Source of the DNA: Lineus longissimus | Lineage: Eukaryota; Nemertea; Pilidiophora; Heteronemertea; Lineidae | Assembly (NCBI RefSeq): GCF_910592395.1 | Contig: NC_088316.1 | Location: 1,302,001 to 1,366,000, forward strand | Direction: 5' to 3' | DNA length: 64,000 nucleotides | Shown here: in pieces, positions 30,758-43,610 of the stretch | Layout of the letters: every line of letters begins with the position of its first letter | Numbering within the stretch: position 1 is the stretch's first letter | Program-made: the position numbers and the translations under genes | Notes under the pieces: model-generated | The model's input: the letters and a program-made list of their open reading frames with translations, nothing else | What the model was told of the DNA's origin: nothing | The model's database searches: none

Positions 30758-33700
30758 CCCAACATCAAATCATCATCTCAATGCAATCTAATGCCGTAAG
30801 AGGGCATCACAGAGGGAAGAAGTCAGTGATATTTCATGGAGATTTACGGGAGAACTTGATTATAATGGTCCCTACTGACCTGGAAAGACCTCATGAACTT
30901 TTTATTCGTTTAAATTGTCCAGTAAAACTGTTCAAGTCTATAATTTTGTTAATATTCCTTATTAGAAACTTCTGTGACAGGGTATGTCGTATGTCTGATT
31001 CTAATAGCCTGCTGTGGCAAAAGAAGACACTTTTGTCGCATGAAGAGAGAAAAGTGAGAAAGTGTTCTGTGTGCTCAGTTGAGAACATTTGTTGAGGTAA
31101 AACTCAGCTCATGAAAGCACACTAAAACTTTAGATTTATTGCTTTTTTGCCATGATCTATTTTGCATTGAGAGTTGAGAGAATTGTGTGACAGTTTCTAA
31201 ATAGCTTTCGTATGTCTGACCCTTTCTCTTTAAATCCGACAAATGTTGATGGTTTTGAATCATGTCGAGTTTGATGAACCAGGTTTTGGTTCAAAATATT
31301 TGTTTCTAGATGAAATCATGTTGTTCCGTCAAAGAATGTTATTGTTGAGTTTTATTTTTTTGTCTGGCTTTGATTCCCCCACTGACAACACACGTGTGTT
31401 TTCAATGTGTGTGTGTTTGTCAGTCGAGTGCGGGGTTATTGAGCTCTTATTTCCATGTGCCTGTGGTACAGGCAGTTGGAAGCCCTTCTCGCCAGTACCA
31501 TGACAGTGCACTTCGAAATAACTTCGCGATATAAACAAAATGTATAAAGATTATGTCATCAAAATCGACCTAGTGGCATGTTTCTGACGTTATGTTCGGG
31601 AAACCAATCCGTTATTTGTTCAGTAAAACTGTCTTTGTTCCTAATTCTTCAAGTATATATACTAAAAATCTCAGTTGCTATGGAGTGTCGTTTTGTAAAG
31701 AAGAAACATCATTCAGCTGCTGCGTTTCACGTTTTGTAACCAAAACCACCTGGTTCAAAATATGGAAGAGTCGTAAAGCAGTTAAACTCAATTAGGTGTT
31801 TCAGAATGGAAATTGTTACTGTCGGTAATGGTTGTCTCACCAAACACTACAAGTTTGAAGCAGTCGCTTTGTCCAAACGCTTGGCCAAGTCCAAGTTGTT
31901 CAGGTTCGGCTTAGCATTTAGCATGTTTTACTTTGAATCTCTTGGTTTTTCGTTAGACAACCCATCCCGAGAGATTGTATCGTTACTTGTAGCGAAATGA
32001 ATACCAAACTTGTTTGGAACCTTTCCTGTCATGTGTTCAATTTGTCTCCTGTTTTAATTCAAGTTTGTATTACATAACAATAACATGAACATGAATATGT
32101 TGTTTATAAGAAATCAGGTTGATTTTTAAACAGTTGTTTCTTTCTCTTTGTTCTGATCAGGCGCTCTACGCTCCAAGGGGGCACACCAGAGGCACGCCTC
32201 CCTAATTCATGAAAAATCTTTGAAATTGGCTATGAAATTTAAGAAAACGCCAGGCATTATGATGAGCACGTCTCCTCTTTTTCCGGCTTCTGGATCTGCC
32301 CCTGCTGATCTTTGAGCTCAGATGGGATATTATGTCAAACATTTCCAGGTCTTGGGAGCTGGTACCCAACATGCAAAGCAACTTGCACTTTACGTCGGTA
32401 TCTTATTACGAGATAACCCACGTTTTTTGGTGCCCTCCTGAAACGCCAAGTTATTTTTGCATGGAACGCCCTCTCGTATGGCCTCATGCAGGTCATATGA
32501 TGTGATGAAAGTTAATAATACCTATTGCCATGGTATTAAAACATTGTAATAACCAAAGTGTATCTACCAGCATGTGGGGTGCACGGCAGGACCAACATGC
32601 ACGACTTTTAGTAGCCTGGTTCCATTTCATAGTGGCAGATGGCACCACCTCTTGGATGAGTCCAATCAGCTGACACGAGAGGTTCAACCCATCTGTTTCC
32701 ATCTGTATGGGGTTTTCGTATGGGCGGTTATTACCGCAAATAAAGACAAACCAAAGCAAAGACACTTGTGTAGCATATCAAGGACACGTAGATTGATACT
32801 CCTATGTGTGCCACATCAAAGACATCTGGAATGCATGTTTTGTTTTTGTTTGATACAGCATACAGCGCCACCACGCGGGGCCTAATGGTATTAAGATCAA
32901 GAGGTGAAGGCTTGAATAGCTCCTGGGTGAGTTCACAGTGGGGGCCTGCAAGTAGGTCCCACTGGTGCTGCCACATTAAAGGTTCAGACAGCTCCTAGAT
33001 GAGTTTTCAGTAAGGGCCTGTAATCCATTTTTAACCTTTAAATAACATAGATAACGCCAACTTAAATTAGGTACTTTCTTGGTCTCCTCTTGGCTCCCCC
33101 AAGGAGGCCAATCAACAACAACAACGTCAATATATATACAACAGGATGCCGCAGCCTTTATTAACTACTGCATCGTTACTATGTACTCTGCAGCCACAGG
33201 TTACAGGATATACAGCACCTTTGGCTGAAAACATGGATCATAGTACAAGAACCAAATTGAACCGGACAAATGCAACCGAAAAACACACCTTCCGCCTAAA
33301 AAGCCCTTAACCTAATGAAAAAGAAGCCGTCTTCCAGACAAACAGCCAAGCCAAGATGAACAGCCTGCCACCCAACCCTAACTTCCGTTTTATTTTTTAC
33401 TTATTTTAAGGGAGGGGGAGGTGGAGCAATACAAATGCACGTCCATAGGCGATTGCCACACCTCTCAGCTGCTCTGCAAAGACAACCAAATACAAATTTG
33501 AACATTTGTCCGGAGCAACATAAACCATAGCAAACACTTACTTACACTAATATAGTACTATGGCTATAACCACAAACAATGCAAATTGCCCAAATGCTAT
33601 AAACATATTACTGAAGAAACTTGGTTGTGACTACGACGGCTGCTCCGAAAAAACTAGTGGCGCCACTGCACCGCCCACCAGCACTGATCACGTGCCGCAC

Positions 33701-35748
33701 GCGCCTCCAAGGCAACTGCCCCGCGGAGACAACTATTTCCCGCTCCATGCTGTGCCGCGGGAAACATCAAAATTATACATTTTGTACTTCATTATTTACA
33801 TCATACATTTTACATTTTATAAACAATATTTGATTGAGAAAAAATGGGTGAGAAAAAGTAATTGCCTTTGCTTACCCTTTTTATCACATTTGAATGTTTC
33901 AAACCTTTCAAGCCCAGTGCCGATTTAGAGCTGCTATTACCATTAAACTGTGCATTATGCTCACTGAGCCTCTGAGTTTTGAAATCTGATAACAAACTTT
34001 TCCCAAATAAAGCAAACAACTGGGTTCAAGCAAGTTTAAAACCAGTGATAAGATTGTATTTCAGCTTGGCCACAGTTACCCTGAGTGTGTCATCTTCCTG
34101 GAGTTTAGATAAAGACCAGTGAGTGCCTAACCTTAGCTACGTTGCGCCTACACCTACTACACTCACTAGTCTCAATCATATCGCTAACAGCTACACTACA
34201 AGTGGCTACGGATGACGGCACTAACTGCCAGTCATGAAATAAACTAATGTTGTACTACTGCTATCAAAACCCTGTAGGCCTAACCCACCTCTAATCTAGC
34301 TATAATGACCAACATTTACCACTAAAGGAAAAAATTGTAATGCAAAAAAAATTCTCTGCAAAAATTTTAAAAAATTAAAAATGATAAAAGATGTGGGACA
34401 AAGGAAGATGACACAGTATTAAATGATAAAGTTATCAACATACTTTAGTGGCTTATTTGATTCACAGACTATCTGAGAACAGGAAGGCGCTCCCAAGAGC
34501 ATTCAGGCTTGAAAGGTCTAAATTACATTAGTTTCAAGGGTGCAAAACACACTGGGCCACAGTGCAAGATTATGTGCAGTTACATACAGGTGATCTTCAA
34601 GCATGTAGGTAAATCACATTTTGGAACAAATCGTGGAAGTTGCAATTTGAAACAAATATGTGACCAGCCACGCAAAAAGGCCGGTAGGGACCAAATTCAT
34701 GAAATTGAATTATTAGTAGATTGTAATACCTTATAACATGTAATTTCAGGATAACTTAGAATGTTTTGAAAATTTTCATTAATTAGCATGTTATGACATC
34801 ATATCCAAGATTTCCCCGCTCGCCATTGTTCAAAAACTCTGTCAAATTTCACACTTTTCATGAAATAAAAGAAAATTTTGTGGACAATTCATATGCTACC
34901 ACTCGAGTCAATAGGGGATTCCCTGTGATGTCAGCGCTCGAATTGGCACTTGCCTCAAACAAGAGCATCAAGGGGATTGTCCTGCTCTGTATCAACGTGC
35001 ATGGATAGTTGTTTTATCAGGTTCGTTCCAAACAGTATTCCTTGTGTTGTAGCTGCAAAGAGAAACACTTGACACTTTCAAAACCAGTTTAGACAATCTC
35101 TGGAAAGATAAACGTTCATATTTTTACCACAAGTGAGACCACTTTCCCACCGTACTTTGTTTTTTTTCGTGTTTTTATAAAGCGCCTGGTCTATTTGTGG
35201 TTTTCTGTGTAGGCACCATATTTTGATATACAAACAATAACAGAGAATGACCAGTTTGATAATGACTCTCAGTATAAAAGACAAGGAATGAGGATACCTC
35301 ATTAAAGAATTGAGATGGAAAATAGACGTATTGCACTGATCTTTCACAAACCTTATAAATTGAAGACCCAAAAGGGCTATAAAACTTCCACAATGATGGT
35401 GATGAAGTGATTTTCCTCGTCAGTGGTTTTGCAGCGTATCCTCATCAAGGCAAGTCTTTCGAGACGATCTTTGATGGGTTCTCCTTTGAAGTCCTATGGA
35501 ATGGGGATCTCAGTAATTCAGATGTGATCCTAGGCATTAAAATATTAGAATAAGAATGATGCGTTCAATTTGGAATAAAATCTCAAGCAAGACTTTTCAA
35601 AACTCCTTGGAAATCTCTCTCCTCTAGATCTTTACAGTGTTGTTGGAATCCTTTTTTGATGTTCTTGAATATATTGGATGGTTCAGCAGAAATGTATCAT
35701 ACACATATCACATAATATCTCAGTCATTGCTGTAAACTTCAATCTATG
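30758..35748. other. Gene-poor interval between PRPS and the satellite array
   Basis: No exon could be supported; ORFs here are short with no recognisable domain. It includes the likely 3' UTR of PRPS exon B, the repeat copy at 32719-32826, a weak tandem duplication at 32910-33025 (two copies around AGCTCCT and GGGCCTG), and a GC-rich stretch at about 33640-33765 (CCGCGG, CACGTG) that could be an unassigned promoter or repeat. Confidence 0.35.
32719..32826 (+). repeat. 108-bp dispersed repeat, copy 1
   Basis: Starts TATGGGCGGTTATTACCGC and ends CACATCAAAGACATC. It matches the reverse complement of 44457-44564 with one mismatch, so one copy moved recently. Contains the small palindrome GCGGTTATTACCGC. 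No coding capacity and no recognised family. Confidence 0.7.
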
Positions 35749-38700
35749 CTGGTCATCCATCCTTCGATTGAAGAAGCTGCCTGAAATGATACAAGCATAC
35801 AACCACATACCACCTAGTGGTAGCCAGATTTATGTTAAAAACCTGTCAAAAGTGACCTGTGCAATGCTATTTTAAAGCGATGCTTGAAACCTACTGGTAG
35901 CCAGATTTATGTTAAAAATCTGAAAACAAGTGAACAGTGCATGCTATTTTAAAGCCAGCATCTTTCGTCACTTTACAAACTAACATCTAAATTTTACCTA
36001 CCCTCGAAACTCGACTGCCTGAGCCATTTCCTGACCTCAGGCATTGTCGGGGATCGAGACTCCTACCTTCTCTTTCTTGATTCTTGCCTGGCAATGCTGG
36101 TCATCCATCCTTCGATTGAAGAAGCTGCCTGAAATGATACAAGCATACAACCACATACCACCTAGTGGTAGCCAGATTTATGTCTGTCAAAAGTGACCTG
36201 TGCAATGCTATCTTAAAGCGATGCTTGAAACCTACTGGTAGCCAGATTTCTGTTAAAAATCTGAAAACAAGTGAACAGTGCATGCTATTTTAAAGCCAGC
36301 ATCTTTCGTCACTTGACAAACTAACATCTAAATTTTACCTACCCTCGAAACTCGACTGCCTGAGACATTTCCTGACCTCAGGCATTGTCTGGGATCGAGA
36401 CTCCTACCTTCTCTTTCTTGATTCTTGCCTGGCAATGCTGGTCATCCATCCTTCGATTGAAGAAGCTGCCTGAAATGATACAAGCATACAACCACATACC
36501 ACCTAGTGGTAGCCAGATTTATGTTAAAAATCTGTCAAAAGTGACCTGTGCAATGCTATTTTAAAGCGATGCTTGAAACCTACTGGTAGCCAGATTTATG
36601 TTAAAAATCTGCAAACAAGTGAACAGTGCATGCTATTTTAAAGCCAGCATCTTTCGTCACTTGACAAACTAACATCTAAATCTTACCTACCCTCGAAACT
36701 CGACTGCCTGAGCCATTTCCTGACCTCAGGCATTATCTGGGATCGAGACTCCTACCTTCTCTTTCTTGATTCTTGCCTGGCAATGCTGGTCATCCATCCT
36801 TCGATTGAAGAAGCTGCCTGAAATGATACAAGCATACAACCACATACCACCTAGTGGTAGCCAGATTTATGTCTGTCAAAAGTGACCTGTGCAATGCTAT
36901 TTTAAAGCGATGCTTGAAACCTACTGGTAGCCAGATTTCTGTTAAAAATCTGAAAACAAGTGAACAGTGCATGCTATTTTAAAGCCAGCATCTTTCGTCC
37001 CTTTACAAACTAACATCTAAATCTTACCTACCCTCGAAACTCGACTGCCTGAGCCATTTCCTGACCTCAGGCATTGTCTGGGATCGAGACTCCTACCTTC
37101 TCTTTCTTGATTCTTGCCTGGCAATGCTGGTCATCCATCCTTCGATTGAAGAAGCTGCCTGAAATGATACAAGCATACAACCACATACCACCTAGTGGTA
37201 GCCAGATTTATGTTAAAAATCTGTCAAAAGTGACCTGTGCAATGCTATTTTAAAGCGATGCTTGAAACCTACTGGTAGCCAGATTTATGTTAAAAATCTG
37301 CAAACAAGTGAACAGTGCATGCTATTTTAAAGCCAGCATCTTTCGTCACTTGACAAACTAACATCTAAATTTTACCTACCCTCGAAACTCGACTGCCTGA
37401 GCCATTTCCTGACCTCAGGCATTATCTGGGATCGAGACTCCTACCTTCTCTTTCTTGATTCTTGCCTGGCAATGCTGGTCATCCATCCTTCGATTGAAGA
37501 AGCTGCCTGAAATGATACAAGCATACAACCACATACCACCTAGTGGTAGCCAGATTTATGTTAAAAATCTGTCAAAAGTGACCTGTGCAATGCTATTTTA
37601 AAGCGATGCTTGAAACCTACTCAGGTTAGCCAGATTTATGTTAAAAATCTGCAAACAAGTGAACAGTGCATGCTATTTTAAAGCCAGCATCTTTCGTCAC
37701 TTGACAAACTAACATCTAAATTTTACCTACCCTCGAAACTCGACTGCCTGAGCCATTTCCTGACCTCAGGCATTATCTGGGATCGAGACTCCTACCTTCT
37801 CTTTCTTGATTCTTGCCTGGCAATGCTGGTCATCCATCCTTCGATTGAAGAAGCTGCCTGAAATGATACAAGCATACAACCACATACCACCTAGTGGTAG
37901 CCAGATTTATGTTAAAAATCTGTCAAAAGTGACCTGTGCAATGCTATTTTAAAGCGATGCTTGAAACCTACTGGTAGCCAGATTTATGTTAAAAATCTGC
38001 AAACAAGTGAACAGTGCATGCTATTTTAAAGCCAGCATCTTTCGTCACTTGACAAACTAACATCTAAATCTTACCTACCCTCGAAACTCGACTGCCTGAG
38101 CCATTTCCTGACCTCAGGCATTGGCGGGGATCGAGACTCCTACCTTCTCTTTCTTGATTCTTGCCTGGCAATGCTGGTCATCCATCCTTCGATTGAAGAA
38201 GCTGCCTGAAATGATACAAGCATACAACCACATACCACCTAGTGGTAGCCAGATTTATGTTAAAAATCTGTCAAAAGTGACCTGTGCAATGCTATTTTAA
38301 AGCGATGGTTGAAACCTACTGGTAGCCAGATTTATGTTAAAAATCTGCAAACAAGTGAACAGTGCATGCTATTTTAAAGCCAGCATCTTTCGTCACTTGA
38401 CAAACTAACATCTAAATTTTACCTACCCTCGAAACTCGACTGCCTGAGACATTTCCTGACCTCAGGCATTGTCGGGGATCGAGACTCCTACCTTCTCTTT
38501 CTTGATTCTTGCCTGGCAATGCTGGTCATCCATCCTTCGATTGAAGAAGCTGCCTGAAATGATACAAGCATACAACCACATACCACCTAGTGGTAGCCAG
38601 ATTTATGTTAAAAATCTGTCAAAAGTGACCTGTGCAATGCTATTTTAAAGCGATGCTTGAAACCTACTGGTAGCCAGATTTATGTTAAAAATCTGCAAAC

Positions 38701-40620
38701 AAGTGAACAGTGCATGCTATTTTAAAGCCAGCATCTTTCGTCACTTGACAAACTAACATCTAAATCTTACCTACCCTCGAAACTCGACTGCCTGAGCCAT
38801 TTCCTGACCTCAGGCATTATCTGGGATCGAGACTCCTACCTTCTCTTTCTTGATTCTTGCCTGGCAATGCTGGTCATCCATCCTTCGATTGAAGAAGCTG
38901 CCTGAAATGATACAAGCATACAACCACATACCACCTAGTGGTAGCCAGATTTATGTCTGTCAAAAGTGACCTGTGCAATGCTATTTTAAAGCGATGCTTG
39001 AAACCTACTGGTAGCCAGATTTCTGTTAAAAATCTGAAAACAAGTGAACAGTGCATGCTATTTTAAAGCCAGCATCTTTCGTCCCTTTACAAACTAACAT
39101 CTAAATCTTACCTACCCTCGAAACTCGACTGCCTGAGCCATTTCCTGACCTCAGGCATTGTCTGGGATCGAGACTCCTACCTTCTCTTTCTTGATTCTTG
39201 CCTGGCAATGCTGGTCATCCATCCTTCGATTGAAGAAGCTGCCTGAAATGATACAAGCATACAACCACATACCACCTAGTGGTAGCCAGATTTATGTTAA
39301 AAATCTGTCAAAAGTGACCTGTGCAATGCTATTTTAAAGCGATGCTTGAAACCTACTGGTAGCCAGATTTATGTTAAAAATCTGCAAACAAGTGAACAGT
39401 GCATGCTATTTTAAAGCCAGCATCTTTCGTCACTTGACAAACTAACATCTAAATTTTACCTACCCTCGAAACTCGACTGCCTGAGCCATTTCCTGACCTC
39501 AGGCATTATCTGGGATCGAGACTCCTACCTTCTCTTTCTTGATTCTTGCCTGGCAATGCTGGTCATCCATCCTTCGATTGAAGAAGCTGCCTGAAATGAT
39601 ACAAGCATACAACCACATACCACCTAGTGGTAGCCAGATTTATGTTAAAAATTTGTCAAAAGTGACCTGTGCAATGCTATTTTAAAGCGATGCTTGAAAC
39701 CTACTCAGGTTAGCCAGATTTATGTTAAAAATCTGCAAACAAGTGAACAGTGCATGCTATTTTAAAGCCAGCATCTTTCGTCACTTGACAAACTAACATC
39801 TAAATCTTACCTACCCTCGAAACTCGACTGCCTGAGCCATTTCCTGACCTCAGGCATTGTCGGGGATCGAGACTCCTACCTTCTCTTTCTTGATTCTTGC
39901 CTGGCAATGCTGGTCATCCATCCTTCGATTGAAGAAGCTGCCTGAAATGATACAAGCATACAACCACATACCACCTAGTGGTAGCCAGATTTATGTTAAA
40001 AATCTGTCAAAAGTGACCTGTGCAATGCTATTTTAAAGCGATGCTTGAAACCTACTGGTAGCCAGATTTATGTTAAAAATCTGCAAACAAGTGAACAGTG
40101 CATGCTATTTTAAAGCCAGCATCTTTCGTCACTTGACAAACTAACATCTAAATTTTACCTACCCTCGAAACTCGACTGCCTGAGGCATTTCCTGACCTCA
40201 GGCATTGTCTAGGATCGAGACTCCTACCCTCTCTTTCTTCATTCTTGCCTGGCAATGCTGGTCATCCTTCCTTCGATTGAAGAAGCTGCCTTAAAAGATA
40301 CAAGCATACAGTCGCACACAAATGCAAAAATAACCTACTGGTTAGCCAGATATATGATAAAAATCTGCAAAAAGTGATCTGTGCCTGCTATTTTAAAGCT
40401 ACGCATCTTTTGTCACTTTACAAACTGACATCTACATCATAATCTTACCTATCCTCGAAACTCGACTGCCTGAGCCATTTCCTGACCTCAAGCATTGTCT
40501 GGGATCGAGACTCCTACCTTCTCTTTTTTCCTTCTTGCCTGGCAATGCTGGTCATCCATCCTTCAATTGAAGAAGCTGCCTTGAAAGATACAAGCATACA
40601 ATCACATCTCATTCTCTTTA
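35749..40620. repeat. Satellite array, ~14 units of 341-351 bp
   Basis: The phrase CTGGTCATCCATCCTTCGAT (or a close variant) recurs at 35749, 36097, 36438, 36786, 37127, 37475, 37826, 38174, 38522, 38870, 39211, 39559, 39910, 40258 and 40548. Spacings are 348, 341, 348, 341, 348, 351, 348, 348, 348, 341, 348, 351, 348 and 290. The 341 form lacks 7 bases in a TTAAAAATCTG block; the 351 form has a 3-base insertion (CTCAGGTTAGCC). Each unit contains an internal duplication (AGCCAGATTTATGTTAAAAA occurs twice) and one hairpin, TGCCTGAG with CTCAGGCA around 12 bases. The last units are degenerate, marking the right edge. Short ORFs inside repeat with the units and are not genes. Confidence 0.95.
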
Positions 40621-41334
40621 CAAACTAACATCTAACCTTACATTACCTTACCTTGAAGCAGGATCGAGAATACTACCTTGCTGTTCTCCCTTCTGTCCTT
40701 GGTTAGGGTTGATTGTCATCATTGGGATGAAACATTAGAGGAGAGGGGAAATCTGGCTCTGCACTCGAACTTTGTTTTTGATAAACAACTCTTTCATCAT
40801 ACGATACAATCAGGATTATATTCTTTAATGTGCCAGGATGGGGGTGGGCTGGGGTTGATGCATGGTGAATGCAGTTTTAGTGCACGGGAGGGAAGGTGAG
40901 TAAAGTGATGGTTGGTGCAGTGATAGTGCTGAAGGATAAAGGATATATTCCTGACGATATCAACAATGAAACAGTTGAAAAGATAATAAGGGAGTATGAG
41001 TGTGTACGAGTCATAACCCGAGCAGACCTTAAAAGAAGGCGTGAGTGGGTCAATTAAGGTGCCTAATATGTAGAGTAAGGGCACTGGGACATGTTTGATT
41101 TGGCACTAAATATATTCATAAACATTCATGTACACAATAAACTTTCTGTAATTTTGAGCATAGCCATGTAAATACAGTATTGGAATGTGAATAGCAAGAG
41201 TTGGCAGAAAGTGAATGGGGTTATACCTTTCATCCTGATCTTAGGTTTTTGCTATACACCTACCTAGTTGACAAATATCAAGGAGTATATTTTTAAACCA
41301 CATGGTTCCGTCAGGATGTGGCATGGGGTGCAGG

Positions 41335-41480
41335 CACCCAGGTGCAATGAAATGAAATGAAATTTATTGGCCAAAACACAATCTTTGCATATAAGGCACG
41401 AAACACAAATACAAATGTACATTACTATCAAAATATCAAAACAATAAAATTTACAACATAACCACAATCCCACGTTGCTA
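41335..41480 (-). mobile_element. Possible 3' end of a non-LTR retrotransposon (LINE)
   Basis: On the minus strand it runs TTTTGGCCAATAAATTTCAT and ends in the short tandem tail TTTCATTTCATTTCATT, the form of an AATAAA followed by a simple-repeat tail in several LINE clades. No reverse transcriptase remains. The clade cannot be assigned. Confidence 0.35.
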
Positions 41481-41671
41481 TCGTTACAGCACAGCTAATC
41501 AGAGGTCCAAAAGCGCTCTAGTTTTCTGAAGAAAACAGAGACATATGCGTTATGAAGACACAGTGACAGTAAACACACAAATAATGCGGCAACTGCATGT
41601 ACATGTAATTTCAAACAAACCAAAAAATTGTAGTAACTGCTATGATTATTTACAGGACTAGAAATAGGCCT

Positions 41672-41787
41672 AACTGCAGAAAAGCCGGGACAGTAGTAGC
41701 TCTGTACATTATGTACACTCTGTCCCTCTGTACATTATGTACACATTCCTATCATTTAGCACAGAGTGTCCCGGGTATTCTGCAGTT
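41672..41787. repeat. Short foldback element with ~22-base inverted ends
   Basis: The left end AACTGCAGAAAAGCCGGGACA is the near-complement of the right end TGTCCCGGGTATTCTGCAGTT. Inside, CTCTGTACATTATGTACAC occurs twice. MITE-like, 116 bases, no coding capacity. Confidence 0.55.
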
Positions 41788-42204
41788 GCTCCTCGATATT
41801 CTGCCGCGGCATGATTCAAAAGCCAAAGGTAAGCCAAAAACCAAGATGGCGGCTCGATCGGTCATGTCGGTGTACACTTCGCTACATCATCAATATTGAT
41901 TTCGAAGTTTGAATAAAATTGGACGCTTTAGAACATGATATTAGGGCCTCAACAATCAAGAGAGACTTAAAACGGCAGATAAACAGTGAACATGGAACTT
42001 ACATCAGATGAGCTCCGTCAAATTCCACGAAATCCACCTGTCCCTCATGAGAAATCGGGAGTGAATGAGTTCTGTGCTCTTTCAAAATTCGCAGTGACGT
42101 TGTATAGACATGCGCAAACGGTTAATGGTGACAGAGACATGCGCAAATTGTCAAAGAAAGGGATTACCAAACTCCCGGATCAAACCTCCCAAAGTTGTCG
42201 GCCT

Positions 42205-42300
42205 CGACGCGCAAGAGCAACTTTAGCCCAGAGCATAGCGCGTCGGACTGACAGATATCGTTGCTAATTGTGCGTGGGTTCGAATCCTGTTGGGAGTGAG
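42205..42300 (+). repeat. tRNA-like sequence (SINE head or tRNA pseudogene)
   Basis: TTTAGCCCAGAGCATAGCGC, an A-box-like stretch, is followed by GGGTTCGAATCCTG, a perfect B box. CGGACTGACAGATATCG resembles an anticodon arm with mismatches. The acceptor ends do not pair, so I do not call a functional tRNA. Confidence 0.45.
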
Positions 42301-42437
42301 TTTTAAGATACTTACTTTTTGGCGTTTTTGGGCTCCGGCCGGTCAGTTAAGTTTTTCAGTATGTTGATTCATGGCTATGATGGAAAAAACCTTGGTGGTT
42401 ATAGCCATCAATGAACTAGACAATATTGCCAAGAGGC

Positions 42438-42520
42438 TTAACCCGTTGACTGCCAGCTACGAGTTTACTCGTAGTTGAAGGTCACCCTTGGTGGCCGACT
42501 ACGAGTAAATTCGTAGTAAG
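42438..42520 (+). mobile_element. piggyBac-type element end with subterminal palindrome
   Basis: TTAACCCGTTGACTGCC is followed by the palindrome CTACGAGTTTACTCGTAG and, further in, ACTACGAGTAAATTCGTAGT. The TTAA target site and CCC start are typical of piggyBac. It lies about 590 bases beyond the transposase remnant's stop, in the right orientation to be that element's 3' end. Confidence 0.55.
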
Positions 42521-43031
42521 ACGTAGTACAGTAACTCCTCTTCAAAATCGTTAATTTCACCCCATGGGACATTTTAACAGTATTTTTGCCCTTGTGTCAA
42601 TAGTTTAGTGTATGGGCAATGAGAATAACAAATAATACACGTATCTCACGAAAACGATTTTTTATTAAAAAAATCATGTTACAATATCGTCACCAGGAAG
42701 TCATGTTACAAGTAGTGACCATGAAGCCTGTATGTCCCTGAAAGGCTGTTCATTTTCCTGAAAAAGTTCTATACTAAAGAAATGGATGGAGAACCCTTTG
42801 CATAACATCATATATTCAACAAAGTATGATTCAAAAATAGTGCACATTCCCGTGCAGTTTTTCGTCACCATGAAGGTTGGTGTCATCAAAGATTCCAAGT
42901 GTACGCGGTTCAAAAAATATTGTGAAGGAAATTACTGTAAAATAACAAAATATTTTGAAACACTTTTAACATCTCGTACATCATGTACATAGGTAACTAC
43001 TTACTTTCTCCACTCTACCAACTTATGCCAG

Positions 43032-43610
43032 TCAAACAGTGTGAAAGTGCCTGAAACAAACATCCACACAGAGCCGGTTTGTCTTTACATTTTGGACATA
43101 AGTACCTGGTTTCTTTTCTGATACCCCGTCGTGTGCAGACGCGGCAAGGTTTCGTTGATCGTTGTTTCTTCTCCGATGGTGGAATCGAATTCAAGTAGTG
43201 AAAGGGGTCCGCATCTGCAACTGCTACTGGTGGTCTCTCTATGCGTTCCATAACTTCTGGCCCAAGTAAGTGCTTGATGATGGTGTCGCGAAACTTGAGT
43301 CGTTGGCGCATTGCGGTGCCAGTTTCAGCAGAATACAACATATGGGCATTCGACACCCAAATCTCAAGCAAGTAAAGCCCCATCTTCTTGTACTATCTAA
43401 TGGTTTTGCGAAGAGCTGAGTAATATGACAGCATTTGATCAGATCTGTCCATACCAGACATGCCCTTATTGTAATGCGATGCCTTGTTATTCCGGTTGCG
43501 GACCTCCACCATCTCAACGCGGTGCATATTGCTTATGGTGAATACCTCTCGTTTATCCTTCCACTTGCAAACAACAACTGACTCAGACCGTGCCCAAGGC
43601 CCTCATTTCT
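43032..43610 (-). pseudogene. piggyBac-like transposase, broken C-terminal remnant
   Basis: Read on the minus strand, the remnant shows the family blocks VEVRNRNNKASHYNKGMSGM, DRSDQMLSYYS and LRKTIR, then a Tyr-rich stretch and the terminal Cys-rich finger (CRVCTRRGIRKETRYLCPKC). It is disabled by an in-frame TAG right after LRKTIR (near 43397) and by a frameshift inside the final Cys-rich motif. The catalytic core that should precede it is missing: upstream sequence (about 43620-43900) reads instead as an acidic Asp/Glu/Ser-rich stretch like the N-terminal part of such transposases, so an internal deletion is likely. A matching element end lies at 42438. No activity is expected. Confidence 0.75.

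Larger units (their letters stand above)
40621..42437. other. Repeat-rich intergenic region right of the satellite
   Basis: No gene was supported. It contains a possible LINE 3' end (41335-41480), a foldback element (41672-41787) and a tRNA-like B box (42205-42300), listed separately. Confidence 0.35.

Noticed and set aside
36101-36283. Identical 60-residue minus-strand ORFs (also 36790-36972 and 38874-39056)
   Set aside because: They lie in the 341-bp satellite units and recur only because the repeat recurs; the other unit lengths break them.
35749-40620. CRISPR-like regular spacing
   Set aside because: Units are 341-351 bp and nearly identical throughout with no unique spacers. This is a eukaryotic satellite.
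42205-42300. A functional tRNA gene
   Set aside because: The B box is perfect, but the acceptor and anticodon stems do not pair fully. A SINE head or pseudogene is more likely.
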